A DNA stretch of 64,000 bases from JBCBKP01 sp038521625 (lineage in GTDB: Bacteria > Planctomycetota > Phycisphaerae > Phycisphaerales > UBA1924): contig JBCBKP010000001.1 of NCBI GenBank assembly GCA_038521625.1, positions 124,001-188,000 on the forward strand. The letters are read 5' to 3'. This document shows positions 54,029-62,931 of this stretch, piece after piece. The notes beneath the pieces are model-generated. The model did no database searches. It was not told the DNA's origin and saw only the letters and a list, made by a program, of their open reading frames with translations. A program made the translations under genes and the position numbers. Within the stretch, counting starts at the first letter, position 1. Each line of letters opens with the position of its first letter.

Positions 54029-56818
54029 CTAGGCCCCGGTCGTGGCGAGCGCCGAGGCGAGCACCGGCGCGACGGGCGACTGGACGATCTTGACCGAGCC
54101 GGGGTTGCCGCCGTGCTCGTCGAAGAGCATGAGTTCGTTGCTGCCCTCCTCGAGCCAGGAGGCGGGGAGCGGCTGCGGCCTGGCGGAGGGCAGGGCCTTC
54201 CGGTCGGGGCCGGCGACGGCGTAGCGGGCGACCGACTTGCCGTTGAGGAAGACCTGGCCCTTGGTCATGCCCGAGAGGTCGAGCAGCGGGGCGCTCAGGT
54301 CGTCGCCGGGCGCGAAGAAGCAGCGCCACCACGTCGGGCCTTGGACTTCGGCGGCGGCGGCCTTGGTGATCGTCTTGAACGCCGACCCTGCCGGGGCTTC
54401 CCACTTCGCGAACGCCCAGTCGGCCTTGGCGGTGAGCTCGTTGGTGCACTCGATGAGCGCGAGCTTCGCGGTGACCTCGGCGGCGATCTCCTTCGCCGAG
54501 GCGTCGTCGAGCTCGTCGCCGGTCTCGTTGATCGGGGTGAAGGCGATGGTGTTGTTTCCGCGGGAGAGCGTCTGGTCGTCGAGCAGGATCGAGGCGGGCT
54601 CTCCGGCCTCGAGGTAGCGGAGGATCTCGCCGTTGATGAGCAGCAGGCCTCGGACGCTCATCGGCGCGAGGCGGAGCGCGAGCGGGCTCTTCTTGAGGTG
54701 CTTGACGGTCCAGCTGACGCGGAGCGGGTGGGTCACGTCGCCGCGGCGGAGGTCGAAGATCGGCCCCTGCTTCTCGAGCGCGTCGATGGGCTCTTCGGAT
54801 TCGAGCGTCGGCTTGCCGATCTTGAGCGGCGCGACCTCCCAGAGCGGGCCGGCGAGGCCCTTGGCGCCACGGAGATTCACGCCCGAGGTCGGTCGGCCGA
54901 GATTGTCGGCCAGCACGGCGAGGGTGTGGGTGCCCTTCTTGAGCGAGAGCGTGATCTCGTCGTCGGCGCTCGGGCCCTCGCCGATGATGCCGGCGTGCTC
55001 GGCGTCGACGTAGACGCCCAGTCGGTCGCCGGAGCCGGGCGCGGCGACCTTGCCGCGCTTGGTGGCGCCCATGCGCAGGCTCAGCCGGTACCAGCCGTAG
55101 CCGTGGGGGGTGCCGAGGGCGGACATGTCGGCGGGGCCGTCGATGGAGGCGAATCGGGGGCTCGAGCCGTCGAGATAGGCGTCGCAGCCGGCGGCTTCCC
55201 ACTGGCCGAGGGTGGCCTTGCCGGCGGGCGGGGGCTTGCTGGCGGAGGCGCCGGCGACCTGGGCGTCGCGGCTGACGTGGGTCGCGGCCTTTCCCGAGCC
55301 GATCGGTTCGCCGTCGGCGGTGACCGAGGCGACGCCGACGTAGACGCCCTCCTGGGTGACGAAGGTCTGGTCGACGACTTCCTCGGAGACGACGACGACG
55401 GTGACGCCCTCGTGGCGTTCGACGAGAGGCTTGCGTCCCTTGGGCACGGTGACGTCGAGCGGCGATCCGTTGATCGACAGCTCGCCGGTCTCGCCCGGGG
55501 GGCCGAAGAGGACGAGGAAGGTCTCGTCGAAGGTCAGGGCGCAGAGCGTGCAGTAGTCGAGCATGGTGCGTCCGCTCAGGAGCACCTCGAAGAGGCACCA
55601 GTAGACGCGCTGCTCGCCGAGCGGGACGCTGACGGCGGCGCCCTCGGGTCGGAGCAGGGTGACCGGTCCGGGGGCCTTGCGGCCCTTGCCGGGTTGGTCG
55701 GTGAAGACGAAGGCGACCGAGCCCTGGCCTCCGGAGGCGTAGGCGACGCTGACGGGCGTCCCGCGCTCCTCGTCCTCGGCGTTGGGGTCGATCACGACGG
55801 GGCGGAACTCGGGCTCGAGGTGGCTGAACAGGCGTCCGAAGGCGGAGGCGAAGGAGAGGATGCGTCGGGCCGGGCCGAAGAGCTCGGTCGGGGCGCCGGC
55901 GGCGTCGATGATCGAGCCGGACTGCTGCGTGCTGGCGAGGGGGCGGCTGTCGCCGGTGGCGCTGCTGCCGGAGAGGAATCCGAAGGCGGTCGAGCCGAAG
56001 GCGTGGCTGAGGTTGGGTTGGCCGGCGGAGGCGAGGGCCTCGGCGACGCGGCGCTGGGCCTCCATGGGCTCGATGGGCGCGGGATCGGCCTCGAAGAGCG
56101 CGGTGTCCTCGCCGGTCTCGAGCCCGATGACGATCCTGGGCTGGTCGGGCCTGACGGCGCCGAGCTGTCGCACGATCGCGAAGAGGCCCTCTCCGCCGAC
56201 CCAGGCGTCGATCTGGCCCTCGAGGCCCTGCCACATGTTGTTGGCGTTCAGGACGGGCACGCCGAGTCCGGATTCGCGCTGGTAGCGGGCGAGCTCGCCG
56301 AGGTAGGCGGCGGCGAGGTCGTCGTCTCCGCAGGTCCAGCGGTGTTCGGACTGGAGCAGGATCACGGGCCCGGGGGTGGGGGCCGTGGCGAGCAGGGGCG
56401 AGACCTGGGCGGCCAGGGCGGTGATGAACCGGCTGACGGCCTCGAGGAACTCGGGGCTCTTGCCGCGGCAGATGATCTCGGGGTTGTCGAGCAGCCAGGA
56501 GGGCAGCCCGCCGAGGTCCATCGTGCCGCCGACGTAGGGGCCGGGCCGGAGGATGACCCGCAGCCCGGCCTCGGCGGCGAGGGTGAGGAACCGGTTGATG
56601 TCGGACTGGCCCTCGAAGGTGAACACGCCGGGGCGGGGCTCGCAGGCGAGCCAGGGGACGGGGACCTCGACCGTGTTGAGGCCGGCCAGCTTGGCGGCGT
56701 GGAGCCGGTCGGCCCATGATTCGGCGGGGATGCAGGCGAACGGGAGGGTGCCCGAGACGATCCAGATGCGGCGGCCATCCAGCATGAGGCTGCGGCCGTC
56801 GTAGGTTGCTGTCGACAT
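54029..56818 (-). CDS. GH35 beta-galactosidase-like protein with altered active site
   Basis: This 929-residue protein has the GH35 N-terminal TIM-barrel layout: SGTLPFACIPAESWADRLHAAKLAGLNTVEVPVPW, PGVFTFEGQSDINRFL, RPGPYVGGTMDLGGLPSWLL and VILLQSEHRW. The beta-sandwich domains that follow (jelly-roll lectin-like, about 560-900; YGWYRLSLRMG, DEITLSLKKGTHTLAVLADNLGR, GQVFLNGKSVARY) also fit. In active GH35 enzymes the QxENEY motif supplies the acid/base glutamate. Here it reads QSEHRW, putting R160 at that place, and CAEW is GGTM. There is no signal peptide. It is probably a non-catalytic or re-purposed relative. It is transcribed alone. Confidence 0.75.
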   Translation of the reverse strand: MSTATYDGRSLMLDGRRIWIVSGTLPFACIPAESWADRLHAAKLAGLNTVEVPVPWLACEPRPGVFTFEGQSDINRFLTLAAEAGLRVILRPGPYVGGTMDLGGLPSWLLDNPEIICRGKSPEFLEAVSRFITALAAQVSPLLATAPTPGPVILLQSEHRWTCGDDDLAAAYLGELARYQRESGLGVPVLNANNMWQGLEGQIDAWVGGEGLFAIVRQLGAVRPDQPRIVIGLETGEDTALFEADPAPIEPMEAQRRVAEALASAGQPNLSHAFGSTAFGFLSGSSATGDSRPLASTQQSGSIIDAAGAPTELFGPARRILSFASAFGRLFSHLEPEFRPVVIDPNAEDEERGTPVSVAYASGGQGSVAFVFTDQPGKGRKAPGPVTLLRPEGAAVSVPLGEQRVYWCLFEVLLSGRTMLDYCTLCALTFDETFLVLFGPPGETGELSINGSPLDVTVPKGRKPLVERHEGVTVVVVSEEVVDQTFVTQEGVYVGVASVTADGEPIGSGKAATHVSRDAQVAGASASKPPPAGKATLGQWEAAGCDAYLDGSSPRFASIDGPADMSALGTPHGYGWYRLSLRMGATKRGKVAAPGSGDRLGVYVDAEHAGIIGEGPSADDEITLSLKKGTHTLAVLADNLGRPTSGVNLRGAKGLAGPLWEVAPLKIGKPTLESEEPIDALEKQGPIFDLRRGDVTHPLRVSWTVKHLKKSPLALRLAPMSVRGLLLINGEILRYLEAGEPASILLDDQTLSRGNNTIAFTPINETGDELDDASAKEIAAEVTAKLALIECTNELTAKADWAFAKWEAPAGSAFKTITKAAAAEVQGPTWWRCFFAPGDDLSAPLLDLSGMTKGQVFLNGKSVARYAVAGPDRKALPSARPQPLPASWLEEGSNELMLFDEHGGNPGSVKIVQSPVAPVLASALATTGA

Positions 56819-57063
56819 GAAGGATCCTGAACAGTGCGCCCGAGCGGCGCACCGATCGATGCACCGACGGCGCGGCGCGGAGCGTCACGACGCGTCACGC
56901 CCGCGACGCGTTGGGCGGCAAGGATAGAGCCCGGGCGTCGGCCCGGCAAACGGGGCATCCCGTAGGCTGCGGGGGGCGAACCCGGCGCTCCCGGGCGTTG
57001 ACCGCCTGACGTGCCCGCCCCGCGCATCCGTGCCAGCGCCCAACGCGACCCGAAGGACCAGAC

Positions 57064-58878
57064 TTGACCGCCCGATCCGCCCGCCTCGCCATCGCCGCCT
57101 CGCTCCTCACGCTCGCCGGCTGCACCGATCCGCTCGGGCGGATCGACAGCCGTGTCCGCTCGCTCGTGGAGGAGCGGTCGCGCGAGCTGGGCATGGACAC
57201 CCGTGCGCCCGCGCGGTCGCTCGACCTGCGTCGGGGGGACCGGGAGGGGGATCTGGACGACCGCTCGCCGCCGACGACGAACCCGGACGCCTCGGAGCTG
57301 GACGTCCGGGCGATCGACGAGAGCGAGGCGGACCGGGATGTCGCGGCGCGTCTGCAGGCGTTCGCGGACTTCGGGCTCGGGCTCGGGCCTGGCCCGGCTG
57401 GCGAGGAGCCGGTTGAGCCGATCCAGATCGATCTGGACGAGACGTTCCGGATCTTCCAGGACCAGGGTCGTGAGATCCTGACCGCGGAGGAGAGCTACAT
57501 CCTGGCGGCGATTCAGGTGCTGCAGGTCCGGCACCTGTTCAGCCCTCGGTTCTTCAACGACACGATCATCGGGTTCGATGGCTCGGGCAGCGAGGGCCGG
57601 TTCGACCACGCGTTCGACATCCTGAACACGCTGCGGGTGACGCAGCGGTTGCCGGGCGGCAGCAGCCTGTCGGCCGAGTGGATCGTGCGGGCGACAGACC
57701 AGCTGCGCGACACGGCGACCAACAGCTGGGTGCAGTCGTCGGAGCTCGTGCTCTCGGCGGACATCCCGCTGCTGCAGGGCGCGGGCCCGGCGGCCGACGA
57801 GGACATCATCAGCGCGGAGCGGAATCTGGTGGCGGCGGCGCGGACGTTCGAGCGCGTGCGGCGGACGCTGCTGGTGTCGATCGCGGACGACTACTTCTCG
57901 CTGATCGAGCGGCAGAGCTCGATCGGGAACCAGATCCGCCAGATCGCGTCGCTGCAGAACGAATTGGAGAAGACGCAGCAGCAGGTCCAGGCGGGGCGTC
58001 GCCCGCCGTTCGAGGTGCAGATCACGGCGAACACGCTGCTGGGCGCCGAATCGAATTTGGCGTCGCAGCGCGAGTTTTACCTCTTGGAGCTCGACCGCTT
58101 CAAGGTCCGGCTCGGGCTGCCGCTGGACGTGCCGGTCGAGATCATCCCGCAGGAGCTGGCGGCGGCGGTTCCCGACGTCACGCTGGAGGAGGCGACGCTC
58201 GCGGCGCTGGACTACCGGCTTGATCTCCAGAATTTCCGGGACGACGTGGTCGATCAGCGTCGGCAGCTGCGCAACGCCCGGAACGACATCCTGCCGTCGC
58301 TGGACGTCGCGCTCGATCTGTCGATCCCGACGGCGAACGGGTCGGACAACACGGGCGGGTTCGACATCGACGCGGAGGAGCTGGACTACTCGGCGTCGGT
58401 CGCGCTCTCGCTGCCGCTGGACCGGACGATCGAGCGGGCGGAGCTGCGCGAGCAGATCCTGCTGCTGGAGCGCGAGCTCCGCGACTTCGCGGAGTTCCGA
58501 GACGGCGTGATCGTGTCGGCCAGGTCGGCGGTCCGGAATCTCGATCTCGAGCAGTTCCAGCTGCGTCTGGCCGAAGAGCAGCTCCGGATCAACGAGCTGC
58601 GTCTCGAGGACCTGAGCCTGCGGACGGACGTGGATTCGCAGACGGTGGTCGACGCCGAGGACGATCTTCTGGAGTCGCAGAACGACCGGGACGAGGCGAT
58701 CACGGAGCTGCGGCTGGCGGTGCTGACGTTCCTGCTGGACACCGGGCAGCTTCGGGTCGCGGGCGACGGGCGGCTGCTGCCGCCGCCGGGTCTGCGTCCC
58801 GACGAGGACAGCGTCGAGCCGGGCGAGATCCAGGGCGACGCGACGCCGGACATCGACGGCGGGGACGGCGGCGGTTGA
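57064..58878 (+). CDS. TolC-family outer-membrane efflux lipoprotein
   Basis: A 604-residue protein starting at TTG 57064. The lipobox LTLAGC (Cys about 20) marks a lipoprotein. The long alpha-helical barrel of the outer membrane efflux family follows, in two homologous halves (LVAAARTFERVRRTLLVSIADDYFSLIERQSSI and LREQILLLERELRDFAEFRDGVIVSARSAVRNLDLEQFQLRLAEEQ), separated by strand segments (FSPRFFNDTIIGFDG, LDVALDLSIPTAN). The tail is acidic. It would form a trimeric exit duct for an export pump, but no inner-membrane pump or adaptor gene is adjacent, so the partner is unknown. Confidence 0.85.
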   Translation: MTARSARLAIAASLLTLAGCTDPLGRIDSRVRSLVEERSRELGMDTRAPARSLDLRRGDREGDLDDRSPPTTNPDASELDVRAIDESEADRDVAARLQAFADFGLGLGPGPAGEEPVEPIQIDLDETFRIFQDQGREILTAEESYILAAIQVLQVRHLFSPRFFNDTIIGFDGSGSEGRFDHAFDILNTLRVTQRLPGGSSLSAEWIVRATDQLRDTATNSWVQSSELVLSADIPLLQGAGPAADEDIISAERNLVAAARTFERVRRTLLVSIADDYFSLIERQSSIGNQIRQIASLQNELEKTQQQVQAGRRPPFEVQITANTLLGAESNLASQREFYLLELDRFKVRLGLPLDVPVEIIPQELAAAVPDVTLEEATLAALDYRLDLQNFRDDVVDQRRQLRNARNDILPSLDVALDLSIPTANGSDNTGGFDIDAEELDYSASVALSLPLDRTIERAELREQILLLERELRDFAEFRDGVIVSARSAVRNLDLEQFQLRLAEEQLRINELRLEDLSLRTDVDSQTVVDAEDDLLESQNDRDEAITELRLAVLTFLLDTGQLRVAGDGRLLPPPGLRPDEDSVEPGEIQGDATPDIDGGDGGG

Positions 58879-58909
58879 GTCGTGGGGGCGTCCGGGGAGC
58901 CGGGCGTGC

Positions 58910-59170
58910 TTAGAGGACGATCGGCAGCAGCTTGTCGATGACGAGGAAAGAGAGCAGGTAGAGGGCGCCGATCGCGAGCACGACCTGCGCGGCCATGGCG
59001 ATGGTCTGGCGCAGGAAGATCGTGAGGCTGAAGCCGCGCTCGCCGTCGGGGACTCGGACGGCCTTGTAGGCGACCGAGACGAGCAGCGCGAGCGGCAGGA
59101 TCAGCAGGTACCAGACGTCGTGCAGGTTGGGCGCGTCGAGGAACGGCCTGTAGGCGAGGACGAGGGTCAC
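58910..59170 (-). CDS. Small two-helix membrane protein
   Basis: This 86-residue protein starts at GTG 59170, overlapping the stop of the upstream gene as GTGA. Two membrane helices are evident (about 20-36, VWYLLILPLALLVSVAYKAV; and 57-83, IAMAAQVVLAIGALYLLSFLVI), joined by a charged loop (VRVPDGERGFSLTIFLRQT). The family is unknown. The start avoids the long antisense-like upstream frame. Coupling to the neighbour implies a joint complex. Confidence 0.65.
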   Translation of the reverse strand: MTLVLAYRPFLDAPNLHDVWYLLILPLALLVSVAYKAVRVPDGERGFSLTIFLRQTIAMAAQVVLAIGALYLLSFLVIDKLLPIVL

Positions 59171-59811
59171 GCGGCGGGCTCCGGGTCGGTCTTGGCGGCC
59201 TTTCGGGCGTCCGAGTCCTTGGCGTGGTGGAGGTTGGGCATGAGGGCGTCGAGGAAGACGATGAGGTTGCACAGGCCGGCGCAGAGGATGTAGAGCATCG
59301 CGATCTCGTTGAGCTTGCTCAGGCTCTCGCTCATGGCGGGGCTCGCGCCGAGGGCGCTGCCGGGCGTGGCGACGGGCAGGGTGAGCGTGGTGCCCGAGAC
59401 CTCGACCTGGGCCATGACGCGGGTCTCGCCGGGGTAGAGGTTTCGCTTGGGGGCGATGAAGCCGTCGGAGGCGATGTAGATGCGTTCGCCGTTGGCGCCG
59501 GTCCGCATGTCCATGAGCTGCTCGCCGACCTCGTTGACAACCGGGTGGGCCTTCATCCCCTGATGCCAGGCGTCGACGGCGAAGCTGAGGGGTCCGACGA
59601 GGGCCTGGCCGAGGAACCAGTACTGGTCTTCCTCGCTGTCGATCGCGTCGACGCCGCCGATCAGGAGGCCGCCGAGGAACAGCCCGAGGACGCCGCCGCC
59701 GGCGAGCAGGCCGCGCTTGACCCGACCGCTGTAGACGTGGCCGAGCCCGGGCAGGACGGCGGCCAGCAGCCCGGCGATCGGATCGAACCCATGCGGCGGT
59801 GCTTTCTCCAT
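59167..59811 (-). CDS. Membrane protein of planctomycetal DUF6677 type (tentative)
   Basis: A 214-residue protein with membrane segments at about 13-30 (LLAAVLPGLGHVYSGRVKRG), 34-52 (LLAGGGVLGLFLGGLLIGG) and 168-190 (ALMLYILCAGLCNLIVFLDAL-type). A soluble beta-rich loop lies between (RIYIASDGFIAPKRNLYPGETRVMAQVEV). The PGLGHxYxGRxxRG start is the pattern of DUF6677-like planctomycetal proteins, but I am not certain of the family number. It overlaps the next gene by four bases. Confidence 0.6.
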   Translation of the reverse strand: MEKAPPHGFDPIAGLLAAVLPGLGHVYSGRVKRGLLAGGGVLGLFLGGLLIGGVDAIDSEEDQYWFLGQALVGPLSFAVDAWHQGMKAHPVVNEVGEQLMDMRTGANGERIYIASDGFIAPKRNLYPGETRVMAQVEVSGTTLTLPVATPGSALGASPAMSESLSKLNEIAMLYILCAGLCNLIVFLDALMPNLHHAKDSDARKAAKTDPEPAA

Positions 59812-60035
59812 CAGGCTCCCCGGGGGATCTCGGTGCTCGCGCGTCGCGCGGGTGCCCGCCGGCGCGGCGCGAGTCTAGCCGGGCGGGGATTCTGTCGGGC
59901 GACGATGGTCGGCGATATCCGGCGGCCGGTGTGTTGACTGCAGCGCCGGGCCCGCTAGGCTGCGGCGCAGCCGGGCTTCGTGCACCTCGCCCGGCGACGG
60001 GGGTCCGAAGGGGGACTCCAGCACGGAGCAAGGTC

Positions 60036-60329
60036 ATGCCAGCGATCCTGACCCCATCGCACAGCGAAGAGATCGAGTCCGAGTTCACCGCCGAGCCGAC
60101 GCCGGGATTGGCGCCCGGTTTGGTGCCGGGTTTGGCGCCGGGTTTGGTGCCGGGCGGGCCCGCGGTCGCGTCCCCGGTCGGCTTCGATGACGACAAGGAC
60201 GAGGACGAGGCGTACTTCGAGGGCGACGACTTCGACGACGACGAGGACGACGACGAGGCGTACTTCGACGAGTTCGAGGACGACGAGGAAGACTCGGACG
60301 ACGGCGACGAGGGCGAGGAAGAGCTCTAG
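60036..60329 (+). CDS. Small, highly acidic low-complexity protein
   Basis: This 97-residue protein has two unusual parts. Residues about 21-42 are PGLAPGLVPGLAPGLVPGGP, from a 12-bp minisatellite. Residues about 50-97 are almost only D and E, with a repeated DEAYFxxxxFxDDE unit. The calculated charge is extremely negative. The ATG at 60036 is preceded by GGAGCAAGG. It overlaps the end of the AlkC-like gene (antisense, four bases). It may be a nucleic-acid mimic, a metal sink or a chaperone-like tail; no family is recognised. Confidence 0.6.
   Translation: MPAILTPSHSEEIESEFTAEPTPGLAPGLVPGLAPGLVPGGPAVASPVGFDDDKDEDEAYFEGDDFDDDEDDDEAYFDEFEDDEEDSDDGDEGEEEL
60101..60155 (+). repeat. 12-bp minisatellite (GCCGGGTTTGGY-type units)
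   Basis: About four and a half copies of a 12-bp unit (consensus CCGGGTTTGGYG) encode the PGLAPGLVPGLAPGLV stretch in the acidic protein. Because the unit is a multiple of three, copy-number changes keep the frame. Confidence 0.85.
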
Positions 60330-61081
60330 GCGGGCAGGCTCCGCAGCGCGCGCCGGCAGATCCGCTCGGTCGCGGCGTTCGGTTCGGCGTCGAGCCACTC
60401 GGACGCGAGCGATCGCGCCCACGCGGGGGCGTCCTTCGACGCGTCGTTGATCCAGTTGGCGACGCTGTCCTGCACGTACTTCGAGGGATCGGCGCGGAGC
60501 GGCGTCAGGATCGGCAGCCCGCGCGCGGGGTCGGCGCGGAGCTCTCGCAGGTGGGCGCACCAGACGCCGCGGGGGCGGGTCGCTTCTGAGGCGAACCGGC
60601 GGATGTTCTGGTCGCGGCTGTTGGACCAGCGGGCGAGGCGGTCGATGGCGTCGTCGAGGTCCGCGGCGATGGCGGGGCGGAGGGCGAGCCAGGCCCACTC
60701 GCGGACGCCGAAGTGGTGGTCGGCGGCGAAGGGCTTGATGGCCTTCAGTCGCCGGGCGGTCGTCCGGTCGGGCGCGGCCCCGATCGCGTAGCAAGCCCAG
60801 CCCCGTACGGTGTCGGAGGGGTGCCCCGCGAGCTCTGCGGCTCGGTCGGGGCCGAGATGCTCGAGCGTGATCCGGCCGGCGAGGGCGAAGCGGCGGGTCA
60901 CGCCGAGGGACGCCGCGTCGGCCATGCGCTCGAAGGCGGGCTCGCCGGCGTCCGGGAGCGCGGCGCGCATGAGGGCGGCGAAGTCGACCGCGAGGCACTC
61001 GGCCAGGTTCGCGGTCTGCCGGTCGCCGCGGTTGAGTGCTCTCACGGTGTCCCGGGGCACCTCGCTGGGTCGCTTGGCCAT
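60326..61081 (-). CDS. AlkC-like DNA alkylation repair protein
   Basis: A 251-residue all-helical HEAT-like protein. The C-terminal half carries the most telling blocks of AlkC/AlkD-type DNA glycosylases: HHFGVREWAWLALRP, NIRRFASEATRPRGVW, RADPARGLPILTPLRADPSKYVQDSVANWINDASKDAP. Such enzymes remove methylated bases such as 3-methyladenine or 3-methylcytosine. ATG 61081 gives a usual N-terminus; an upstream in-frame ATG at 61150 would add a basic, probably non-coding stretch. It is divergent from the CTERM-like secreted gene at 61234. Confidence 0.75.
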   Translation of the reverse strand: MAKRPSEVPRDTVRALNRGDRQTANLAECLAVDFAALMRAALPDAGEPAFERMADAASLGVTRRFALAGRITLEHLGPDRAAELAGHPSDTVRGWACYAIGAAPDRTTARRLKAIKPFAADHHFGVREWAWLALRPAIAADLDDAIDRLARWSNSRDQNIRRFASEATRPRGVWCAHLRELRADPARGLPILTPLRADPSKYVQDSVANWINDASKDAPAWARSLASEWLDAEPNAATERICRRALRSLPA

Positions 61082-61233
61082 CTCGGATCGTCGGCGCGCG
61101 GGCGGGCGGGGTCGAGGGTCGCGTGATTCACGACGCACGAAACGAAACATCCCTGGTTTCTCTGCGTTCTGGGGGTAGGTTCGGTCGTGCCGGCCGTGCC
61201 GGATCCGCGCGCAGCCCTCGGGGGAACGAGATC

Positions 61234-61731
61234 ATGAGAACCGCAGCCTCGATCGCCGTTGTCACGCTCGCCGCCTCGGGCGTGGCGGCGCAGACGTTCC
61301 TGAGCATCGCGAACAGCGGGGCGTTCGACTTCGTCAAGGAGCCCTTCGGGACCAACGTCGATGAGCTGACCGAGCTGGTGACGATCTCGCGGGGTGTCTC
61401 CGGCGGGATGGCCTCGACCGGCGAGGTGATGTGGCTCTTCGGGACGACGATCCAGGAGGTCGAGGCGCAGGGGCCCGAGAACTTCGAGTTCGCCCCGTTC
61501 TTTACGGCCAACCAGTTCAACCCGCCGTCGATCGTCGACCAGCCGGGCGTGCTGTTCCTGGTCGATGAGAACATCTATCTCGAGATCAACTTCACGGTCT
61601 GGCAGGCGGGCGGCGGGAACGGCTCGGTGACCGGCGGCGGGGTGGAGTACACCCGCGCGGTGATCCCGGCGCCGGGCGGCGCGGCGGTCCTGGGGCTGAC
61701 GGGCCTGGTCGCGACGCGACGCCGGCGCTGA
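61234..61731 (+). CDS. Secreted protein with PEP-CTERM-like sorting tail
   Basis: This 165-residue protein has a signal peptide (TLAASGVAAQ) and a beta-rich body (LTELVTISRGVSGGMASTGEVMW, FAPFFTANQF). It ends in IPAPGGAAVLGLTGLVATRRRR: a short proline motif, a hydrophobic helix and four arginines. This tail is the layout of PEP-CTERM-type exosortase substrates in planctomycetes (IPAPG in place of VPEP). The protein is therefore probably exported and processed or anchored. It resembles the interrupted gene at 62932. Confidence 0.72.
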   Translation: MRTAASIAVVTLAASGVAAQTFLSIANSGAFDFVKEPFGTNVDELTELVTISRGVSGGMASTGEVMWLFGTTIQEVEAQGPENFEFAPFFTANQFNPPSIVDQPGVLFLVDENIYLEINFTVWQAGGGNGSVTGGGVEYTRAVIPAPGGAAVLGLTGLVATRRRR

Positions 61732-61773
61732 GGGGGTCGCAACCGGCGATCGCGGGCCGAGGTAGACGCGGCC

Positions 61774-62766
61774 ATGCACCGCGCTGGATCGATCGCTGTC
61801 TTCTCATCGGCCGCGCTCGCGGCGTCTCAGCCCTCGAGCACCGGCCGGTTTACCTTCGGCTGGACCAACGGCGCGGGGGAGCGCTGGACGCACGCAGCGG
61901 TGGTCGAGCGGCCGGATGCGGCTCTGGACAACGGTCACGCGGTCGCGCTGTTCTCGGGCGGGTACACCGCGGACCTCGACTGGACGGTGCCGGGCTCGTA
62001 CACGCTGCGCGGCCAGACCACGCGCCTGACGCTGAGCGGCGATGACTACACCGATGGGGCGACGCTCTCGGACGCGCTGACTGCGGCGGGGTTCACGGTG
62101 CTGCGGTACTCGGCGATCCGCGAGGGCGACCCGCTGCACGCCGAGAACAGGGTCAACGCGCAGACGCGCCCGATCGAGGAGACGTATGGCCTCGCGCGGA
62201 CGGCGCTGCGGGCGATGACCGAGCGCGCGGGCATCCCGATCGGGCGGACGTTCGTGCTCGGGCACAGCTTCGGGGCGAACCGGGCTGCGGTGGTGGCGGA
62301 GGGCGCGGCGGGGTACGTGCTGCTCGCGGGCGCGTACATGTCGCCGACGTCGGCGGCGCCGGACCGGCTCGCGGCGTCGGCCACGGCGGAAGGGCGCGAC
62401 TTCGACGGCGGCGGGACGGTCTCGGGCTGGGAGCGCGCGGCGCAGCAGCGGCTCGACGGCGGGATCGTCCGCCAGGGCGAGGTGTTCCGGGCCGCGAAGG
62501 ACGGCACGCCGGAGGTCCCGTGGGCGAGCGACCGTCTGCTCGCGACCGGCGCGCCGGTGCTGGCGGTCTGGGGCGGGCTCGACGACATCTCGATGCACGG
62601 CCCGCTGCTGGAGCGTTTGCGGCCCGCGACCGACACGGTCTACTTCCCCGGGTTCAACCATCAGCTGGGCGAAGAGCGGGGCGGGCTGACCGGCCCGATC
62701 GCGACGGAGGTGGTGGAGCTGATCGTCGGTTGGCTCGGCGAGCGGGTCGGACGAGGAGATCGCTAG
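61774..62766 (+). CDS. Secreted alpha/beta hydrolase
   Basis: A 330-residue exported protein with a signal peptide (VFSSAALAASQ). The hydrolase fold carries the nucleophile elbow GHSFGANRA (S165), an acid in VWGGLDDIS and a base in FNHQLGEE, so a Ser-Asp-His triad is complete. The ARTALRAMTERAGIPIGRTFVLGH segment is typical of dienelactone hydrolase/esterase relatives. The substrate is unknown. It lies between two genes for CTERM-like secreted proteins. Confidence 0.8.
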   Translation: MHRAGSIAVFSSAALAASQPSSTGRFTFGWTNGAGERWTHAAVVERPDAALDNGHAVALFSGGYTADLDWTVPGSYTLRGQTTRLTLSGDDYTDGATLSDALTAAGFTVLRYSAIREGDPLHAENRVNAQTRPIEETYGLARTALRAMTERAGIPIGRTFVLGHSFGANRAAVVAEGAAGYVLLAGAYMSPTSAAPDRLAASATAEGRDFDGGGTVSGWERAAQQRLDGGIVRQGEVFRAAKDGTPEVPWASDRLLATGAPVLAVWGGLDDISMHGPLLERLRPATDTVYFPGFNHQLGEERGGLTGPIATEVVELIVGWLGERVGRGDR

Positions 62767-62931
62767 GGACTGCCCTACGCGCCTCGGCATCGATCACGAT
62801 CTTCTGCTGGAGTTTCCTGGATCTGTGTTGTTTGAGGCGTCCATCGGGTTATCTCCGATTCTGGATGTGGGTTCTCCGCCTCCGTTCGGATCACGGCGAC
62901 GAGTCCGGATCTGTAGCAAGGGAGATCACAG

